Positions 45,603-54,393 of a DNA stretch of 63,620 nucleotides are shown piece by piece (within the stretch, counting starts at the first letter, position 1; each line of letters begins with the position of its first letter). The position numbers were made by a program, and so were the translations under genes. The stretch comes from Acidobacteriota bacterium (GTDB lineage Bacteria > Acidobacteriota > Vicinamibacteria > Vicinamibacterales > UBA2999). A model generated the notes under the pieces. That model searched no databases. It had not been told where the DNA came from and worked only from the letters and a program-made list of their open reading frames with translations. The stretch spans positions 1 through 63,620 of the forward strand of contig JACPCS010000108.1 of the NCBI GenBank assembly GCA_016184455.1, given 5' to 3'.

Positions 45603-46426
45603 AGGCAGTTCCGCTGGCGCTCGTGCTGGTCGTGTGTCTCGTCGGCACGGCCACCGCGCAGTTCGGCCGCCAGTTCCGCGGGTACGGCCCGCGCGGCTAT
45701 CCCGCGAAGTTCGCGCGGCCGGACAGCTTCGGCCGCGGGTTCAATTTCTGCCGCGCGGTCTACACGAGCGGCCGCCGCGAAGCAGGCGGCCAGGGCTGGT
45801 CCACCGATTATCCCGACGCAGAGCTCAACTTTTCGATCCGGCTGTCGGAGCTGACGAAGACGCGCGTCACGAGGAATGCCGATGGGTCGCCCGAGCACCT
45901 CGTCGTGCGGCTCACGGAAGACGCGCTCTACCAGTGTCCGTACCTGCACATGGAGGACGTCGGCACCGCCGCGTTCACCGAGGCCGAGGTGCTGGGTCTC
46001 CGCTCGTACCTGCTGAAGGGCGGTTTCGTCTGGGCCGACGACTACTGGGGCACGTACGCCTGGCAGAACTGGGTGTCGCAGCTGGCGCGCGTGCTCCCGC
46101 CGTCGGAGTACCCGATCGAGGAGATCTCGCTTGGCCACCCGATCTTCAAGACGATGTTCGAGGTGAAGGCGCTGCCGCAGATTCCGTCGATTCAGTTCTG
46201 GCGGACGAGCGGGGGCGGCACGTCCGAGCGCGGGACCGACAGCGCCACACCAACCATTCGGGCCGTCGCCGACCGCCACGGCAACGTGATGGTGCTGATG
46301 ACGCACAACACCGACATCTCCGACGCGTGGGAGCGCGAGGGCGAGGATCCGCGGTTCTTCTACCGGTTCTCGCCTGACGGCTACGCCGTGGGAATCAACG
46401 TTGTGCTGTACGCAATGACGCACTGA
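45599..46426 (+). CDS. DUF4159 protein, exported (copy B)
   Basis: A 275-residue secreted DUF4159 protein closely related to copy A (32498-33319). Signal peptide to about residue 21 (GTATAQ). Conserved blocks: FNFCRAVYTSGRRE, STDYPDAELNFSIRLSELT, YQCPYLHMEDVG, LKGGFVWADDYWG, HNTDISDAWEREGED and INVVLYAMTH. The Cys pair of copy A is preserved (FCR and QCP). ATG 45599 overlaps the previous stop. It and copy C lie at the end of the same operon whose first gene is copy A, so the operon is bracketed by this family. Confidence 0.85.
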   Translation: MKAVPLALVLVVCLVGTATAQFGRQFRGYGPRGYPAKFARPDSFGRGFNFCRAVYTSGRREAGGQGWSTDYPDAELNFSIRLSELTKTRVTRNADGSPEHLVVRLTEDALYQCPYLHMEDVGTAAFTEAEVLGLRSYLLKGGFVWADDYWGTYAWQNWVSQLARVLPPSEYPIEEISLGHPIFKTMFEVKALPQIPSIQFWRTSGGGTSERGTDSATPTIRAVADRHGNVMVLMTHNTDISDAWEREGEDPRFFYRFSPDGYAVGINVVLYAMTH

Positions 46427-46433
46427 GACGCGT

Positions 46434-47180
46434 ATGCGGCTGAAGCCGGCGCTTGCGGCGCTGCTCGTCGTCCTCCTGCTCATGCCACTGGTGGCTGCGG
46501 GACAGTTCCGCCGCTCGCGCCAGGCCGCCGTTACCGTTCCCTACGACAGCCACTTCGTGTTCACGCGCATCCGGTACGGCGCCAGCCTGGGGCGCTTCTA
46601 CGGCGGCGGCTGGGAGCACGACTACCCGACCGCGGAGCGCAATTTCGCCGCCATCCTCGACTACATCACGAACATGCGCGTCCGGATGGACGGCAGCAAC
46701 ATCCTCGATCTCGACGACCCGCGGATCTTCGAGAACCCGGTGATCTACATGTCGGAGCCGGGCTACTGGACGACCAACGACGCGGAAGCGAAGAACCTGC
46801 GCGCGTACCTCCTGAAGGGCGGGCTCATCATCTTCGACGACTTCGAGGGGGACGGACACTGGCGCAACATGGTGGCGCAGATGAAGCGGGCGCTGCCTGA
46901 CCACTCCTTCATCCGGCTGGACGTCACGCATCCGGTGTTCCAGTCGTTCTTCAACATCAAGCACCTCGACGTGCCGCATCCGACGGTCAACGTGCCGCCG
47001 TCGTTCTGGGGAATGTTCGACAACAACGACCCGTCCGGGCGGATGATCGCGCTCGCCAACTGGAACAACGATCTCGGCGACTACTGGGAGTGGTCGGCCG
47101 AGAACCTCTACGGCACCGATCCCACCAACGACGCGTACCGCCTCGGCGTGAACTACATCGTCTACGCGATGACGCATTGA
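46434..47180 (+). CDS. DUF4159 protein, exported (copy C, divergent)
   Basis: A 248-residue secreted protein with a strong signal peptide (LLVVLLLMPLVAAGQ). It shows FVFTRIRYG, WEHDYPTAERNFAAILDYIT, LKGGLIIFDDFEGDG and a final VNYIVYAMTH. It lacks both cysteines found in copies A and B (VFTR replaces the FCR site; NPV replaces the QCP/DCP site). The start is ATG 46434, seven bases after the copy B stop. It is the last gene of the operon; the 138-base gap to the BON gene may hold the terminator and a new promoter, but I see no clear hairpin. Confidence 0.82.
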   Translation: MRLKPALAALLVVLLLMPLVAAGQFRRSRQAAVTVPYDSHFVFTRIRYGASLGRFYGGGWEHDYPTAERNFAAILDYITNMRVRMDGSNILDLDDPRIFENPVIYMSEPGYWTTNDAEAKNLRAYLLKGGLIIFDDFEGDGHWRNMVAQMKRALPDHSFIRLDVTHPVFQSFFNIKHLDVPHPTVNVPPSFWGMFDNNDPSGRMIALANWNNDLGDYWEWSAENLYGTDPTNDAYRLGVNYIVYAMTH

Positions 47181-47318
47181 GGCGGGGCTCGCGGCGTGGT
47201 CGGGTGAGACGCCGCAGCCCCGGCAATTGGTCGCGACAGGTCTGCAGTATCCCCGTCTGGTACGCCCGATGCGTGCGGAAACAGGGAAGGAATCCGAGCG
47301 CATGAGGAGGACAGAGTG

Positions 47319-47948
47319 ATGCTGCAGCAGAAATGTGCCACGTTCGTCGCAGCCGTCGGGCTCGTCGCCGCGGTCGGCTGCGGTCAGACGGATGCGGGCA
47401 TTACCACGACCGTACAGACGAAGATGGCCGCGGATGACACCGTCAAGGCATACCAGATCGACGTGGACACCCGGAACGGCGTCGTGACGCTCAAGGGCGA
47501 CGTCGACACCATGGCGGCCAAGACGCAGGCGGTCCGCATCGCGCGCGAGACCGACGGCGTCCGCGATGTGATCGATCAACTTCAGGTGACCGAGACGGCC
47601 GCGACGGGCGGCGTGCTCGAGCCCGAGAACCAGCCAGCCGAGCAGGAGGGGCGCGACGCGGCCGGCCGGTTGCAGGAGGGCGCGCGTGACCTCGGCAACC
47701 GGGTGGGCGATGCGGCCAATCGCGCCGGTGCTGCCGTGAGCGATGCGGCCATCACGTCGGCCGTGAAGGCGAAGTTCCTCGCCGACACCACCGTGCGCGG
47801 CCTCAACATCGACGTCGACACCAAGGCGGGCGTCGTCGTCCTAAACGGCACCGTCTCGTCGCGCAAGGAAGCCGACCGCGCGGTCATGCTCGCCCGCAAC
47901 ACGGAGGGCGTCGACCACGTCGTCGACAACCTGAAGATCGTCCGGTAA
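47319..47948 (+). CDS. Lipoprotein with two BON domains
   Basis: A 209-residue lipoprotein: signal MLQQKCATFVAAVGLVAAVGC with the lipobox cysteine at about 21. Two BON domains follow, about 25-80 (VTLKGDVDTMAAKTQAVRIA) and about 142-205 (VVLNGTVSSRKEADRAVMLA), joined by an acidic/helical linker. BON proteins bind membrane or phospholipid surfaces and aid envelope integrity. An AGGAGG site lies eight bases before ATG 47319; an in-frame GTG three bases earlier is less well placed. A GGGGCGACGC palindrome follows at 47953. Confidence 0.9.
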   Translation: MLQQKCATFVAAVGLVAAVGCGQTDAGITTTVQTKMAADDTVKAYQIDVDTRNGVVTLKGDVDTMAAKTQAVRIARETDGVRDVIDQLQVTETAATGGVLEPENQPAEQEGRDAAGRLQEGARDLGNRVGDAANRAGAAVSDAAITSAVKAKFLADTTVRGLNIDVDTKAGVVVLNGTVSSRKEADRAVMLARNTEGVDHVVDNLKIVR

Positions 47949-47952
47949 CGCC

Positions 47953-47976
47953 AGGGGCGACGCGTGCGTCGCCCCT
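47953..47976 (+). repeat. GGGGCGACGC palindrome
   Basis: GGGGCGACGC gt GCGTCGCCCC with A/T flanks: an exact ten-base stem with a two-base centre, followed by tacgtccc. It lies between the BON and CBS genes. Similar gcgtcgcccctac palindromes are a common mobile repeat class in many bacteria; only one copy is seen here. Confidence 0.8.
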
Positions 47977-48021
47977 ACGTCCCTCTTTCCCGCGCCCCCG
48001 TCGCCCTGTCATGATCAGGCG

Positions 48022-49407
48022 GTGGTATTCCCTCCCGGACGCAGGATCTGCGACACGATTCTGGACGCCATCGGCAACACGCCGCTCGTGCGCATCCACT
48101 CGATCACGCGCGGGCTGGTGGAGGCGGACGTGCTCGCCAAGGTCGAGACGTTCAATCCGGGGAATTCGATCAAGGACCGCATGGCCGTGAAGATGATCGA
48201 GGACGCCGAGCGGGCGGGCCTGCTCAAACCGGGCGGCACGATCGTCGAGGGCACCTCCGGCAATACCGGCATGGGGCTCGCGATTGTCGCGGTCGTCAAG
48301 GGGTATCGCTGCATCTTCACGACCACGGACAAGCAGTCGAAGGAGAAGATCGACGCCCTCAAGGCGTTCGGGGCCGAGGTGATCGTCTGTCCGACCGACG
48401 TCGATCCCGAGGACCCGCGCTCGTACTATTCGGTGTCGTCGCGGCTGGCGCGCGAGATGCCGGGCGCCTGGAAGGCCAACCAGTACGACAACCTCTCGAA
48501 CACGCAGGCGCACTACGAGCAGACCGGGCCGGAGATCTGGGAGCAGACCGAAGGCCGCGTCACGCACCTGGTGTGCGGCGTTGGCACCGGCGGGACGATC
48601 AGCGGCGTCGGCCGGTATCTGAAGGAGCGGAATTCGCGCATCAAGGTGTGGGGGATCGACACCTACGGGTCGGTGTTCAAGAAGTACAAGGAAACCGGGA
48701 TCTTCGACAAGAACGAGATCTACCCGTACATCACCGAAGGGATCGGCGAGGACTTCCTGCCCGCCAACGTCGACTTCGACGTCATCGACTCCTTCGAGAA
48801 GGTCACCGACAAGGACGCCGCCATCATGACGCGGCGCATCACGCGTGAGGAGGGCATCTTCGCCGGCAACTCCGCCGGTTCGGCGATGGCGGGGCTGCTG
48901 CAGCTCCGGCATCACTTCACGAAGGACGACGTGGTCGTTGTCATCTTCCACGACCACGGGTCGCGCTATCTCGGCAAGATGTACAACGACGAGTGGATGC
49001 GCGCGAAGGGCTTCATCGAGATCAGCGGCCTGACCGCGCGCGACCTCGTGGCGATGGGCGTGTCGGGCGAGCTCTACGCGGTGGAGGCCACGCGGCCGGT
49101 GGAAGACGCGATCCGGATCATGAGCGAGCGCGACTACTCACAGCTCTCGGTCACGCGCGACGGCCGGGTGATCGGCTCGCTCAACGAGTCGCACCTCTAC
49201 AACCAGTTCGTCCGCAACCCCGAGATCAAGCGACAGCCGATCGAGTCGATCATGCAGCCGGCGTTCCAGTTCGCCGACATCTCGACGCCGGTGGAGCTGC
49301 TGTCGACGATGATCACGCCGGAGAACCCGGCGGTGCTGGTGCGCGACTTCAAGACCGACAAGACGTTCATCATCACGCGATCCGACGTCATTCGCGTGCT
49401 CATGTAG
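48022..49407 (+). CDS. cbs: Cystathionine beta-synthase
   Basis: A 461-residue PLP enzyme that joins serine and homocysteine. The catalytic domain (about 1-330) has GNTPLVRI, the PLP lysine K51 in PGNSIKDRM, and the phosphate loop TSGNTGMGLA. GVGTGGTISGVGRYLKE and NSAGSAMAG agree with the family. Two CBS domains follow (about 345-400 and 405-460: RDYSQLSV, TPVELLSTM), which could bind nucleotide or S-adenosylmethionine. It lacks the N-terminal heme domain of animal CBS. No cystathionine gamma-lyase lies nearby. The start is GTG at 48022; the repeat array at 49406 begins at its stop. Confidence 0.92.
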   Translation: MVFPPGRRICDTILDAIGNTPLVRIHSITRGLVEADVLAKVETFNPGNSIKDRMAVKMIEDAERAGLLKPGGTIVEGTSGNTGMGLAIVAVVKGYRCIFTTTDKQSKEKIDALKAFGAEVIVCPTDVDPEDPRSYYSVSSRLAREMPGAWKANQYDNLSNTQAHYEQTGPEIWEQTEGRVTHLVCGVGTGGTISGVGRYLKERNSRIKVWGIDTYGSVFKKYKETGIFDKNEIYPYITEGIGEDFLPANVDFDVIDSFEKVTDKDAAIMTRRITREEGIFAGNSAGSAMAGLLQLRHHFTKDDVVVVIFHDHGSRYLGKMYNDEWMRAKGFIEISGLTARDLVAMGVSGELYAVEATRPVEDAIRIMSERDYSQLSVTRDGRVIGSLNESHLYNQFVRNPEIKRQPIESIMQPAFQFADISTPVELLSTMITPENPAVLVRDFKTDKTFIITRSDVIRVLM

Positions 49408-49444
49408 GTGCGATCCCGCTGACGCGCGTCGGTGCGATCCCCCT
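49406..49444. repeat. Two units of a GTGCGATCC array
   Basis: GGTGCGATCCCGCTGACGCG followed by CGTCGGTGCGATCCCCCTCA. The same unit recurs five times at 57042-57156 and inverted at 57393-57500. It begins at the CBS stop and abuts the pntB remnant. Confidence 0.8.
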
Positions 49445-49548
49445 CACTCCAGCGCCTTGACGATGTCCTCGACGACCTTCTTCGCGTCGCCGAACACCAT
49501 CATCGTCCGGTCCATGTAGAAGGGCGGGCTGTCGACGCCCGCGACGCG
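49444..49548 (-). pseudogene. pntB: NAD(P) transhydrogenase beta subunit, C-terminal remnant
   Basis: Thirty-four codons plus stop, read from about 49548 down to TGA at 49444. The peptide VDSPPFYMDRTMMVFGDAKK and VVEDIVKALE matches the end of PntB (normally GYAGVxNPLFY...TMMLFGDAKK). Upstream codons do not continue the NADP-binding domain, so it is a broken 3' end. It lies between the CBS gene and the flavoprotein gene. The rest of pntAB is absent from the window. Confidence 0.75.
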
Positions 49549-49620
49549 GGGGATTCGGAGCGGCGCAGCGACAGGTCGTCGAACCCATCGAAAAAACAGG
49601 GACGCAGCCCCCCACTTCGT

Positions 49621-50619
49621 GTGAAACTGGCGTGCGTGGCCAACTGGAAGGTCGGGACCGCGACCGACCGACGCACACTGTCGCCCGTCCTGGAAACCTT
49701 CCGCCTGCAGCCGGAACGCGGGAGCCGATTCCCGGAATATACGCCCGGTCAGTACATCGCTTTGCGCCGGAATCGATGCCGGTTGACCAGGCGCGTGGTG
49801 GAGGCTGGCGGGCGGGAGCGCTACGTGGCGGATCTGGACGAAGCCGGCCAGCCCAAGCTCGGCCCTGTGACGCATTCCTACTCGATTGCCTCGGCGCCGT
49901 TCGAAACCCAGGAGCATGGCCATCTCGAGTTCTATGTCGTCCTCGAGAAGTACGAGGACGGCACTCCCGGGCGCCTGAGCGGCTCTTTTTTCGAGATGGA
50001 CCCGATGGCCGACGAGGTCCTGTACGTGAATCGAATCACGGGCAATTTCACGCTGACCCACCGGGCACGAGGGTTTGCGAGCGTGGTGCTGGTGGGGACC
50101 GGGACGGGCGTCGCACCATTCGTGTCGATGATCAAGCAGCTCCATCACGAGGCGAGCCGCGGCAACGTGGCGGCGGTCCAGTACACCTTACTCCACACGA
50201 ATCGGACGTACGACGAGCTCGCGTACCATCGGGAACTGCTCGACATCGAGGCGTCCCAGGCGTGCGATTTCCGCTATGTCGCGTCGGTGAGCCGGCCCGC
50301 GGCGCGCGACCTCCAGGACCCCCGGCTCGGTCGCGGGCGCGCCAACAACCTGCTCCGTCACATTTTCAGCATGCCCCTGAAAGAAGAGGACGACCTGCAG
50401 GCGGGGCGAGCCAGAGGCGAGGACACCGCACGCGCCCGGGAGGCACTCGCGCGAGTCGTGACACCGGCGTTGCCCGATCACGTCTCGCGAGAGGAGCTCC
50501 GGCGGCGAGTCGACCCTTCCCGCACCGTGGTGCTCACCTGCGGCAACCCTGCCTCCATGGAGGACATCAAGTACGTCGCCGACACCCATCACATTCCTTT
50601 CGAGAAGGAAGACTGGTAG
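49621..50619 (+). CDS. Ferredoxin--NADP+ reductase-like flavoprotein
   Basis: A 332-residue FNR-fold enzyme. The FAD motif is in VTHSYSIASAPF (the RxYS pattern with His), the NADP-binding motif is VLVGTGTGVAPFVSMI, and the C-terminal LTCGNPASMEDIKY is typical. The GTG at 49621 was chosen because upstream in-frame codons overlap the pntB remnant on the other strand. It should pass electrons between NADPH and an iron-sulfur or flavin carrier. The following gap holds a GGTAGC hairpin array. Confidence 0.75.
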   Translation: MKLACVANWKVGTATDRRTLSPVLETFRLQPERGSRFPEYTPGQYIALRRNRCRLTRRVVEAGGRERYVADLDEAGQPKLGPVTHSYSIASAPFETQEHGHLEFYVVLEKYEDGTPGRLSGSFFEMDPMADEVLYVNRITGNFTLTHRARGFASVVLVGTGTGVAPFVSMIKQLHHEASRGNVAAVQYTLLHTNRTYDELAYHRELLDIEASQACDFRYVASVSRPAARDLQDPRLGRGRANNLLRHIFSMPLKEEDDLQAGRARGEDTARAREALARVVTPALPDHVSREELRRRVDPSRTVVLTCGNPASMEDIKYVADTHHIPFEKEDW

Positions 50620-50721
50620 ACAGCTGCCCGGATTCCTGCAGCGGGGCGATCCGACCGGAGCGGGCTTCCCGGCTGGCGCGTCGTCGCGCCGGCGCTGCCG
50701 GGCTTCGACGGCAGCGATCTC

Positions 50722-50803
50722 ACGGTAGCTCGGTAGCTCGATAGACCTCCCAACCCGGCTACCGAGCAACCCAGCTACCCAGCGACCCAGCGACCCAGCT
50801 ACC
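50722..50803. repeat. Hairpin array of GGTAGC/CAGCTACC units
   Basis: GGTAGCTCGGTAGCTCGATAG, a short spacer, then inverted and related units (GGCTACCGAGC, CAGCTACCCAGC, CAGCGACCCAGC). Sits between the flavoprotein and SDR genes and ends just before the SDR start. Confidence 0.8.
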
Positions 50804-50811
50804 ATCCCCGC

Positions 50812-51588
50812 ATGGATCTCGGCCTCTCCGGCAAAGTTGCCATCGTGACCGGCTCGAGCCGCGGACTCGGCCTTGCGAGTGCGAAGTCGTTGGCCGCCGA
50901 AGGCTGCCATCTCTGCCTCTGCGCGCGCGGCGACGCGCGCCTCCGCGACGCTGCGGGCGAAGTGGAGGCGGCGGGCGGCGGGAAGTCCCGTGTCCTCGCC
51001 GTCGCCGCCGACGTGAGCCGGCCCGACGGTGTGCAGCGGGTGATCGATCGCACCGTCGAGACGTTTGGTGGCCTCGATGTCCTCGTCAATAACGTGGGAC
51101 TCGGCGGCGGCGGCGGCCTGCTCGAGGCGACCGACGAGCACTGGCAGGAAGCGTTCGATCAGACGCTCATGCCCGCCGTGCGCGCCTCACGGCTCGCCGT
51201 GCCGCACATGGAACGCCGCGGCGGCGGCGTGATCGTCATCATCGCGTCGATCTTCGGCCGTGAGGCGGGCGGGCGCATGACGTACAACGCGGTGAAGGCC
51301 GCGGAGATCAGCCTGGCGAAATCGCTCGCGCAGCAGCTCGCACCGCTCAACATCCGTGTGAACAGCGTGTCGCCGGGCTCGATTCTGTTCGAGGGGGGCT
51401 CGTGGTGGCGTCGTCAGCAGGCCGATCCGGCCGGCATCGCCGAGTTCGTCCGGCGCGAGCTGCCGTTCGGCCGCTTCGGCACGCCCGAGGAGGTCGGCGG
51501 CGTCGTGGCGTTCCTCTGTTCCGCGCGCGCGAGCTGGATCAGCGGCACCTCCATCGTCATCGACGGCTGCCAGAGCCGATCCTTCTAG
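50812..51588 (+). CDS. SDR family oxidoreductase
   Basis: A 258-residue NAD(P)-dependent short-chain dehydrogenase. The coenzyme motif is TGSSRGLG, NNVG is present, and the catalytic residues are S146, Y158 and K162 (YNAVKAA), all in place. The C-terminal GRFGTPEEVGGVVAFLCS and SGTSIVIDGC are typical of FabG-like members. The substrate is unknown. ATG 50812 follows the repeat array by eight bases. It converges on the phosphotriesterase-like gene, with stops four bases apart. Confidence 0.9.
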   Translation: MDLGLSGKVAIVTGSSRGLGLASAKSLAAEGCHLCLCARGDARLRDAAGEVEAAGGGKSRVLAVAADVSRPDGVQRVIDRTVETFGGLDVLVNNVGLGGGGGLLEATDEHWQEAFDQTLMPAVRASRLAVPHMERRGGGVIVIIASIFGREAGGRMTYNAVKAAEISLAKSLAQQLAPLNIRVNSVSPGSILFEGGSWWRRQQADPAGIAEFVRRELPFGRFGTPEEVGGVVAFLCSARASWISGTSIVIDGCQSRSF

Positions 51589-51591
51589 CCT

Positions 51592-52701
51592 CTAGCCCTC
51601 GAAGAACCGGCGCGGCGCCTCCACGGTCATCGTCCTGATTGCCTCCTCCGACACGCCCGCCTTGCGAAGCGCCGGGAGGGCCTTGCGGCTGACGAAGAGC
51701 ACGCCGTCGGGATTCTGCGCCAGCCGCAGACGGTCGGCAGCCGTTGGCTGCAGCGACATCGCGATCGAGTGGTCGTTGCCCAGCATGAGCCGTGGTGCGA
51801 AGCCAGCGTCCACCAGCGTCTTGATCTGCGCGTACCGCTGTTCCCACGTCAGCGCGTTCGGCGCCTGAAGCGGCGTGCCGGGCGGTGCCGGGCCACCGCG
51901 CGGGAGCTGGTCCATGCCGAGGTAGTACCCGCGTGTGACGAGTCCAGCCTGATAGTCGGCGGGACTGTTGTCGGTGTGGCCGATGCAGACCGTCGCGGGG
52001 GCGAGCCCCTCGCTCTCGAAGATGGCCGCCTGTGTGTCGCCCGCGCGGTCGGCGCCTGGCGCGTGCGTTGTGATGGGAACACCGGTCGCCTTGCTCGCGC
52101 GTGCGGCGGCGCGCAGCGCCTTTTCGGCGAACGGGTCGATCGTGCCGCCGGTGGCCACCTTGATGATGCCCGCGCGGATGTCCGTGCCTTCGATGCCACG
52201 CTCGATTTCGCGGACGAAGAACTCGGCGAGCTCTTCGACGGTCCGCGCGGTCATCGAGCGCGATGGATCCAGCCAGTGGCCGGTTGCGGCGATGATCTGC
52301 ATCCCGGACTTGCGCGCCACTTCCCCGAGCAGCCGGATGTCGCGGCCGAGATCGACGGTCGTGACGTCGATGATCGTGTCGACGCCCTCGTCCTTCGCCT
52401 GGCGCAGCTGGTCGACAGCCGTCCTGATGAACGCCGCGCGGCCGCCAAAGAGCTCCGGCCATGCCTGCCACAGGCCCGCCGATGCGGCGCAGATGTGCTC
52501 GTGCGACAGCGTGAAGCCCAGCCTGGCGGGGTCGATGCCACCGGTCACCGTCTGCACGGGTCGGCGCCGGCCGGTGGTGTTGCCGTTCCGGCGCTGCGCG
52601 ACCGCATCCAGATTGAGGATTGAGGCGGCGCCGAACCCGAGCGTCAATCGTCCGAGCGCGTCGCGCCGGGTCAGGCCGTGTGCTCCGCGAGTCGTCATCA
52701 T
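51592..52701 (-). CDS. Phosphotriesterase-related metallohydrolase, Tat-exported
   Basis: A 369-residue binuclear amidohydrolase of the phosphotriesterase family. Metal ligands are seen at H67 and H69 (TLSHEHI), K181 (GIIKVATGG, the carboxylated lysine), H213 (TTHAPGA), H242 (IGHTDN) and D310 (LGNDHS). The N-terminus GLTRRDALGRLTLGFGAAS is a Tat signal, so it should act outside the cytoplasm. Related proteins hydrolyse lactones or esters, so organophosphate activity cannot be assumed. It is divergent from the secreted-protein cluster at 52781 across an 79-base gap. Confidence 0.85.
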   Translation of the reverse strand: MMTTRGAHGLTRRDALGRLTLGFGAASILNLDAVAQRRNGNTTGRRRPVQTVTGGIDPARLGFTLSHEHICAASAGLWQAWPELFGGRAAFIRTAVDQLRQAKDEGVDTIIDVTTVDLGRDIRLLGEVARKSGMQIIAATGHWLDPSRSMTARTVEELAEFFVREIERGIEGTDIRAGIIKVATGGTIDPFAEKALRAAARASKATGVPITTHAPGADRAGDTQAAIFESEGLAPATVCIGHTDNSPADYQAGLVTRGYYLGMDQLPRGGPAPPGTPLQAPNALTWEQRYAQIKTLVDAGFAPRLMLGNDHSIAMSLQPTAADRLRLAQNPDGVLFVSRKALPALRKAGVSEEAIRTMTVEAPRRFFEG

Positions 52702-52780
52702 CGCTGTCCTCTCGAGGTGTATCGTATCGCGCCATCGTATCGTTGACGCGGCCGGTTCGGAGTGGTAGCGTCAGCGCGTC

Positions 52781-53542
52781 GTGACCAGACGGACTGTGTT
52801 CGTGCTGATGGTCGTGGCGGCCATCGCGGTGCCGTCCACGCCTGCCACGGGCCAGGGCCCTGCGCTGTCGCGCACCCCCGACGGCAAGCCGGACCTCTCG
52901 GGCGTCTGGCAGGCGGCGACCACGGCGAACTGGAACCTGCTGCCGCACGCGGCCGAATCGGGCGTCCCAGCAGGCCTCGGCGTGGTCGAGGGGAACGAGA
53001 TTCCGTACCACCCGTGGGCCGCCGCCCAGCAGCGGGAGAACTTCGCCAGTCGCGCCAAGGCCGATCCCGAAGCGAAGTGCTTCCTCCCGGGCGTCCCGCG
53101 GATCATGTACATGCCGTTCCCGTTTCAGATCTTTCAGACTCCCGGCCACATCGCGATGGTGTTCGAGTACGTCCACGCGGTGCGGCGCGTGTTCATGAAC
53201 ACGCCGCACCCCGAAGGACCGATCGAGTGGTGGATGGGCGACTCGCGCGGGCGATGGGAGGGCGATACGCTCGTCGTCGATGTCGTCCACTTCACGAACC
53301 GGACGTGGTTCGATCGGACGGGCAACTTTCACAGCGAAGAGCTGCACGTGATCGAGCGGTATACGCCGATCGGTCCCAACCACATCCAATACGAGGCGAC
53401 AGTCGAAGATCCAAAGGTGTTCACACGACCATGGAAGATCAGCTTTTCCCTGTACCGCCGCATGGAAAAGGGCATCCGCGTGCTCGACTATGAGTGCTAC
53501 GCGTTCGGTCTCGAGCGCACGTGGTACAGACCCCCGGAATGA
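52781..53542 (+). CDS. Secreted family protein, tandem paralogue 1
   Basis: A 253-residue secreted protein; I do not recognise a named family. Signal peptide to about residue 26. Conserved blocks are RTPDGKPDLSGVWQA, EIPYHPWAA, KCFLPGVPR, FQIFQTPG, WWMGDSRGRWEGDT, HFTNRTWFD, EELHVIERYT and DPKVFTRPWK, then the tail LDYECYAF. The first member of five tandem copies. It belongs to the NTPHPEGPIEWW subtype, as does paralogue 4. Two cysteines only (KCF and ECY) in the mature chain suggest one disulfide. The start is GTG 52781. Confidence 0.75.
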   Translation: MTRRTVFVLMVVAAIAVPSTPATGQGPALSRTPDGKPDLSGVWQAATTANWNLLPHAAESGVPAGLGVVEGNEIPYHPWAAAQQRENFASRAKADPEAKCFLPGVPRIMYMPFPFQIFQTPGHIAMVFEYVHAVRRVFMNTPHPEGPIEWWMGDSRGRWEGDTLVVDVVHFTNRTWFDRTGNFHSEELHVIERYTPIGPNHIQYEATVEDPKVFTRPWKISFSLYRRMEKGIRVLDYECYAFGLERTWYRPPE

Positions 53543-53546
53543 CGCC

Positions 53547-54380
53547 ATGACATCTCGCTGCCGACTGGTGCTGCCCGTTGTGGCTCTGGCGTGCCTGATG
53601 ACTGGCGCCGCGGTCGATGCACGCCAGCAGGCACCCGCCGCGTCTTACGCGCCGCCACGAACGCCCGACGGCCAGCCCGACATCCAGGGCATCTACAACC
53701 CCGTCGGCACGTTCTACAACATCGAAGATCTGGAGTACCAGTCGCTCTATCAGAACTTCACGCCCAATCCGTCTCTGAGGGGCAAGAGTCTGATCGTCGA
53801 TCCGCCGGATGGAAAGATCCCGTACCAGCCGTGGGCGGCGGAAAAGAGGAAGCCGATCTACCAGCTCCACGGCGACCCGACGCCGGAGCTCGTTGATCCC
53901 AATGCGCAGTGCTGGCCGCAGGGTGTGCCGCGCCACGTCAACAATCGTGAGTTCGAGATCTTCCAGCCGCCGGGCCATGTGGTGATCTTCAACATGGCGC
54001 ATCACACGTACCGGGTGATTCCCGTCGACGGCAGTCCGCATATTCCGGAGACCATCAAACTGTGGGTGGGCGATTCGCGCGGACGCTGGGAAGGGAACAC
54101 GCTGGTCGTCGACGTCACCAACAACAACGACCAGACGTGGTTCGACGTCATGGCGAGCTTCCACAGCGATGCCTTGCGCATCACCGAGCGCTTCACGCCC
54201 GTCGGCCCCGACAGGGTTGAGTACCGGGCCGTCATCACCGATCCGAAGGTCTACACGCGGCCCTGGACGTTCGCGATTCACTTCAATCGCAACAAGGAGT
54301 ACGGCTCCGAGCTCTACGAGGAAGCGTGCGTCGAGGGCAACGACCGGAACCTGGAGCTGCTGAAGCGGCCGGGACGGTGA
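53547..54380 (+). CDS. Secreted family protein, tandem paralogue 2
   Basis: A 277-residue paralogue, four bases after copy 1. The signal peptide runs to about residue 28 (AAVDARQQ); ATG 53547 was chosen on that basis. Blocks: RTPDGQPDIQGIYNP, KIPYQPWAA, QCWPQGVPR, FEIFQPPG, WVGDSRGRWEGNTLVVDVT, FTRPWTF and EEACVEG. It belongs to the DGSPHIPETIKLW subtype. The Cys pair (QCW and EAC) is retained. Confidence 0.72.
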   Translation: MTSRCRLVLPVVALACLMTGAAVDARQQAPAASYAPPRTPDGQPDIQGIYNPVGTFYNIEDLEYQSLYQNFTPNPSLRGKSLIVDPPDGKIPYQPWAAEKRKPIYQLHGDPTPELVDPNAQCWPQGVPRHVNNREFEIFQPPGHVVIFNMAHHTYRVIPVDGSPHIPETIKLWVGDSRGRWEGNTLVVDVTNNNDQTWFDVMASFHSDALRITERFTPVGPDRVEYRAVITDPKVYTRPWTFAIHFNRNKEYGSELYEEACVEGNDRNLELLKRPGR

Positions 54381-54393
54381 GCGGAGGGGAGAC

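Noticed and set aside
46434..46460. REP-like sequence (cggctgaagccgg) at the start of DUF4159 copy C
   Set aside because: Only the inner stem matches and the cgtac tail is missing; it encodes normal signal-peptide residues.
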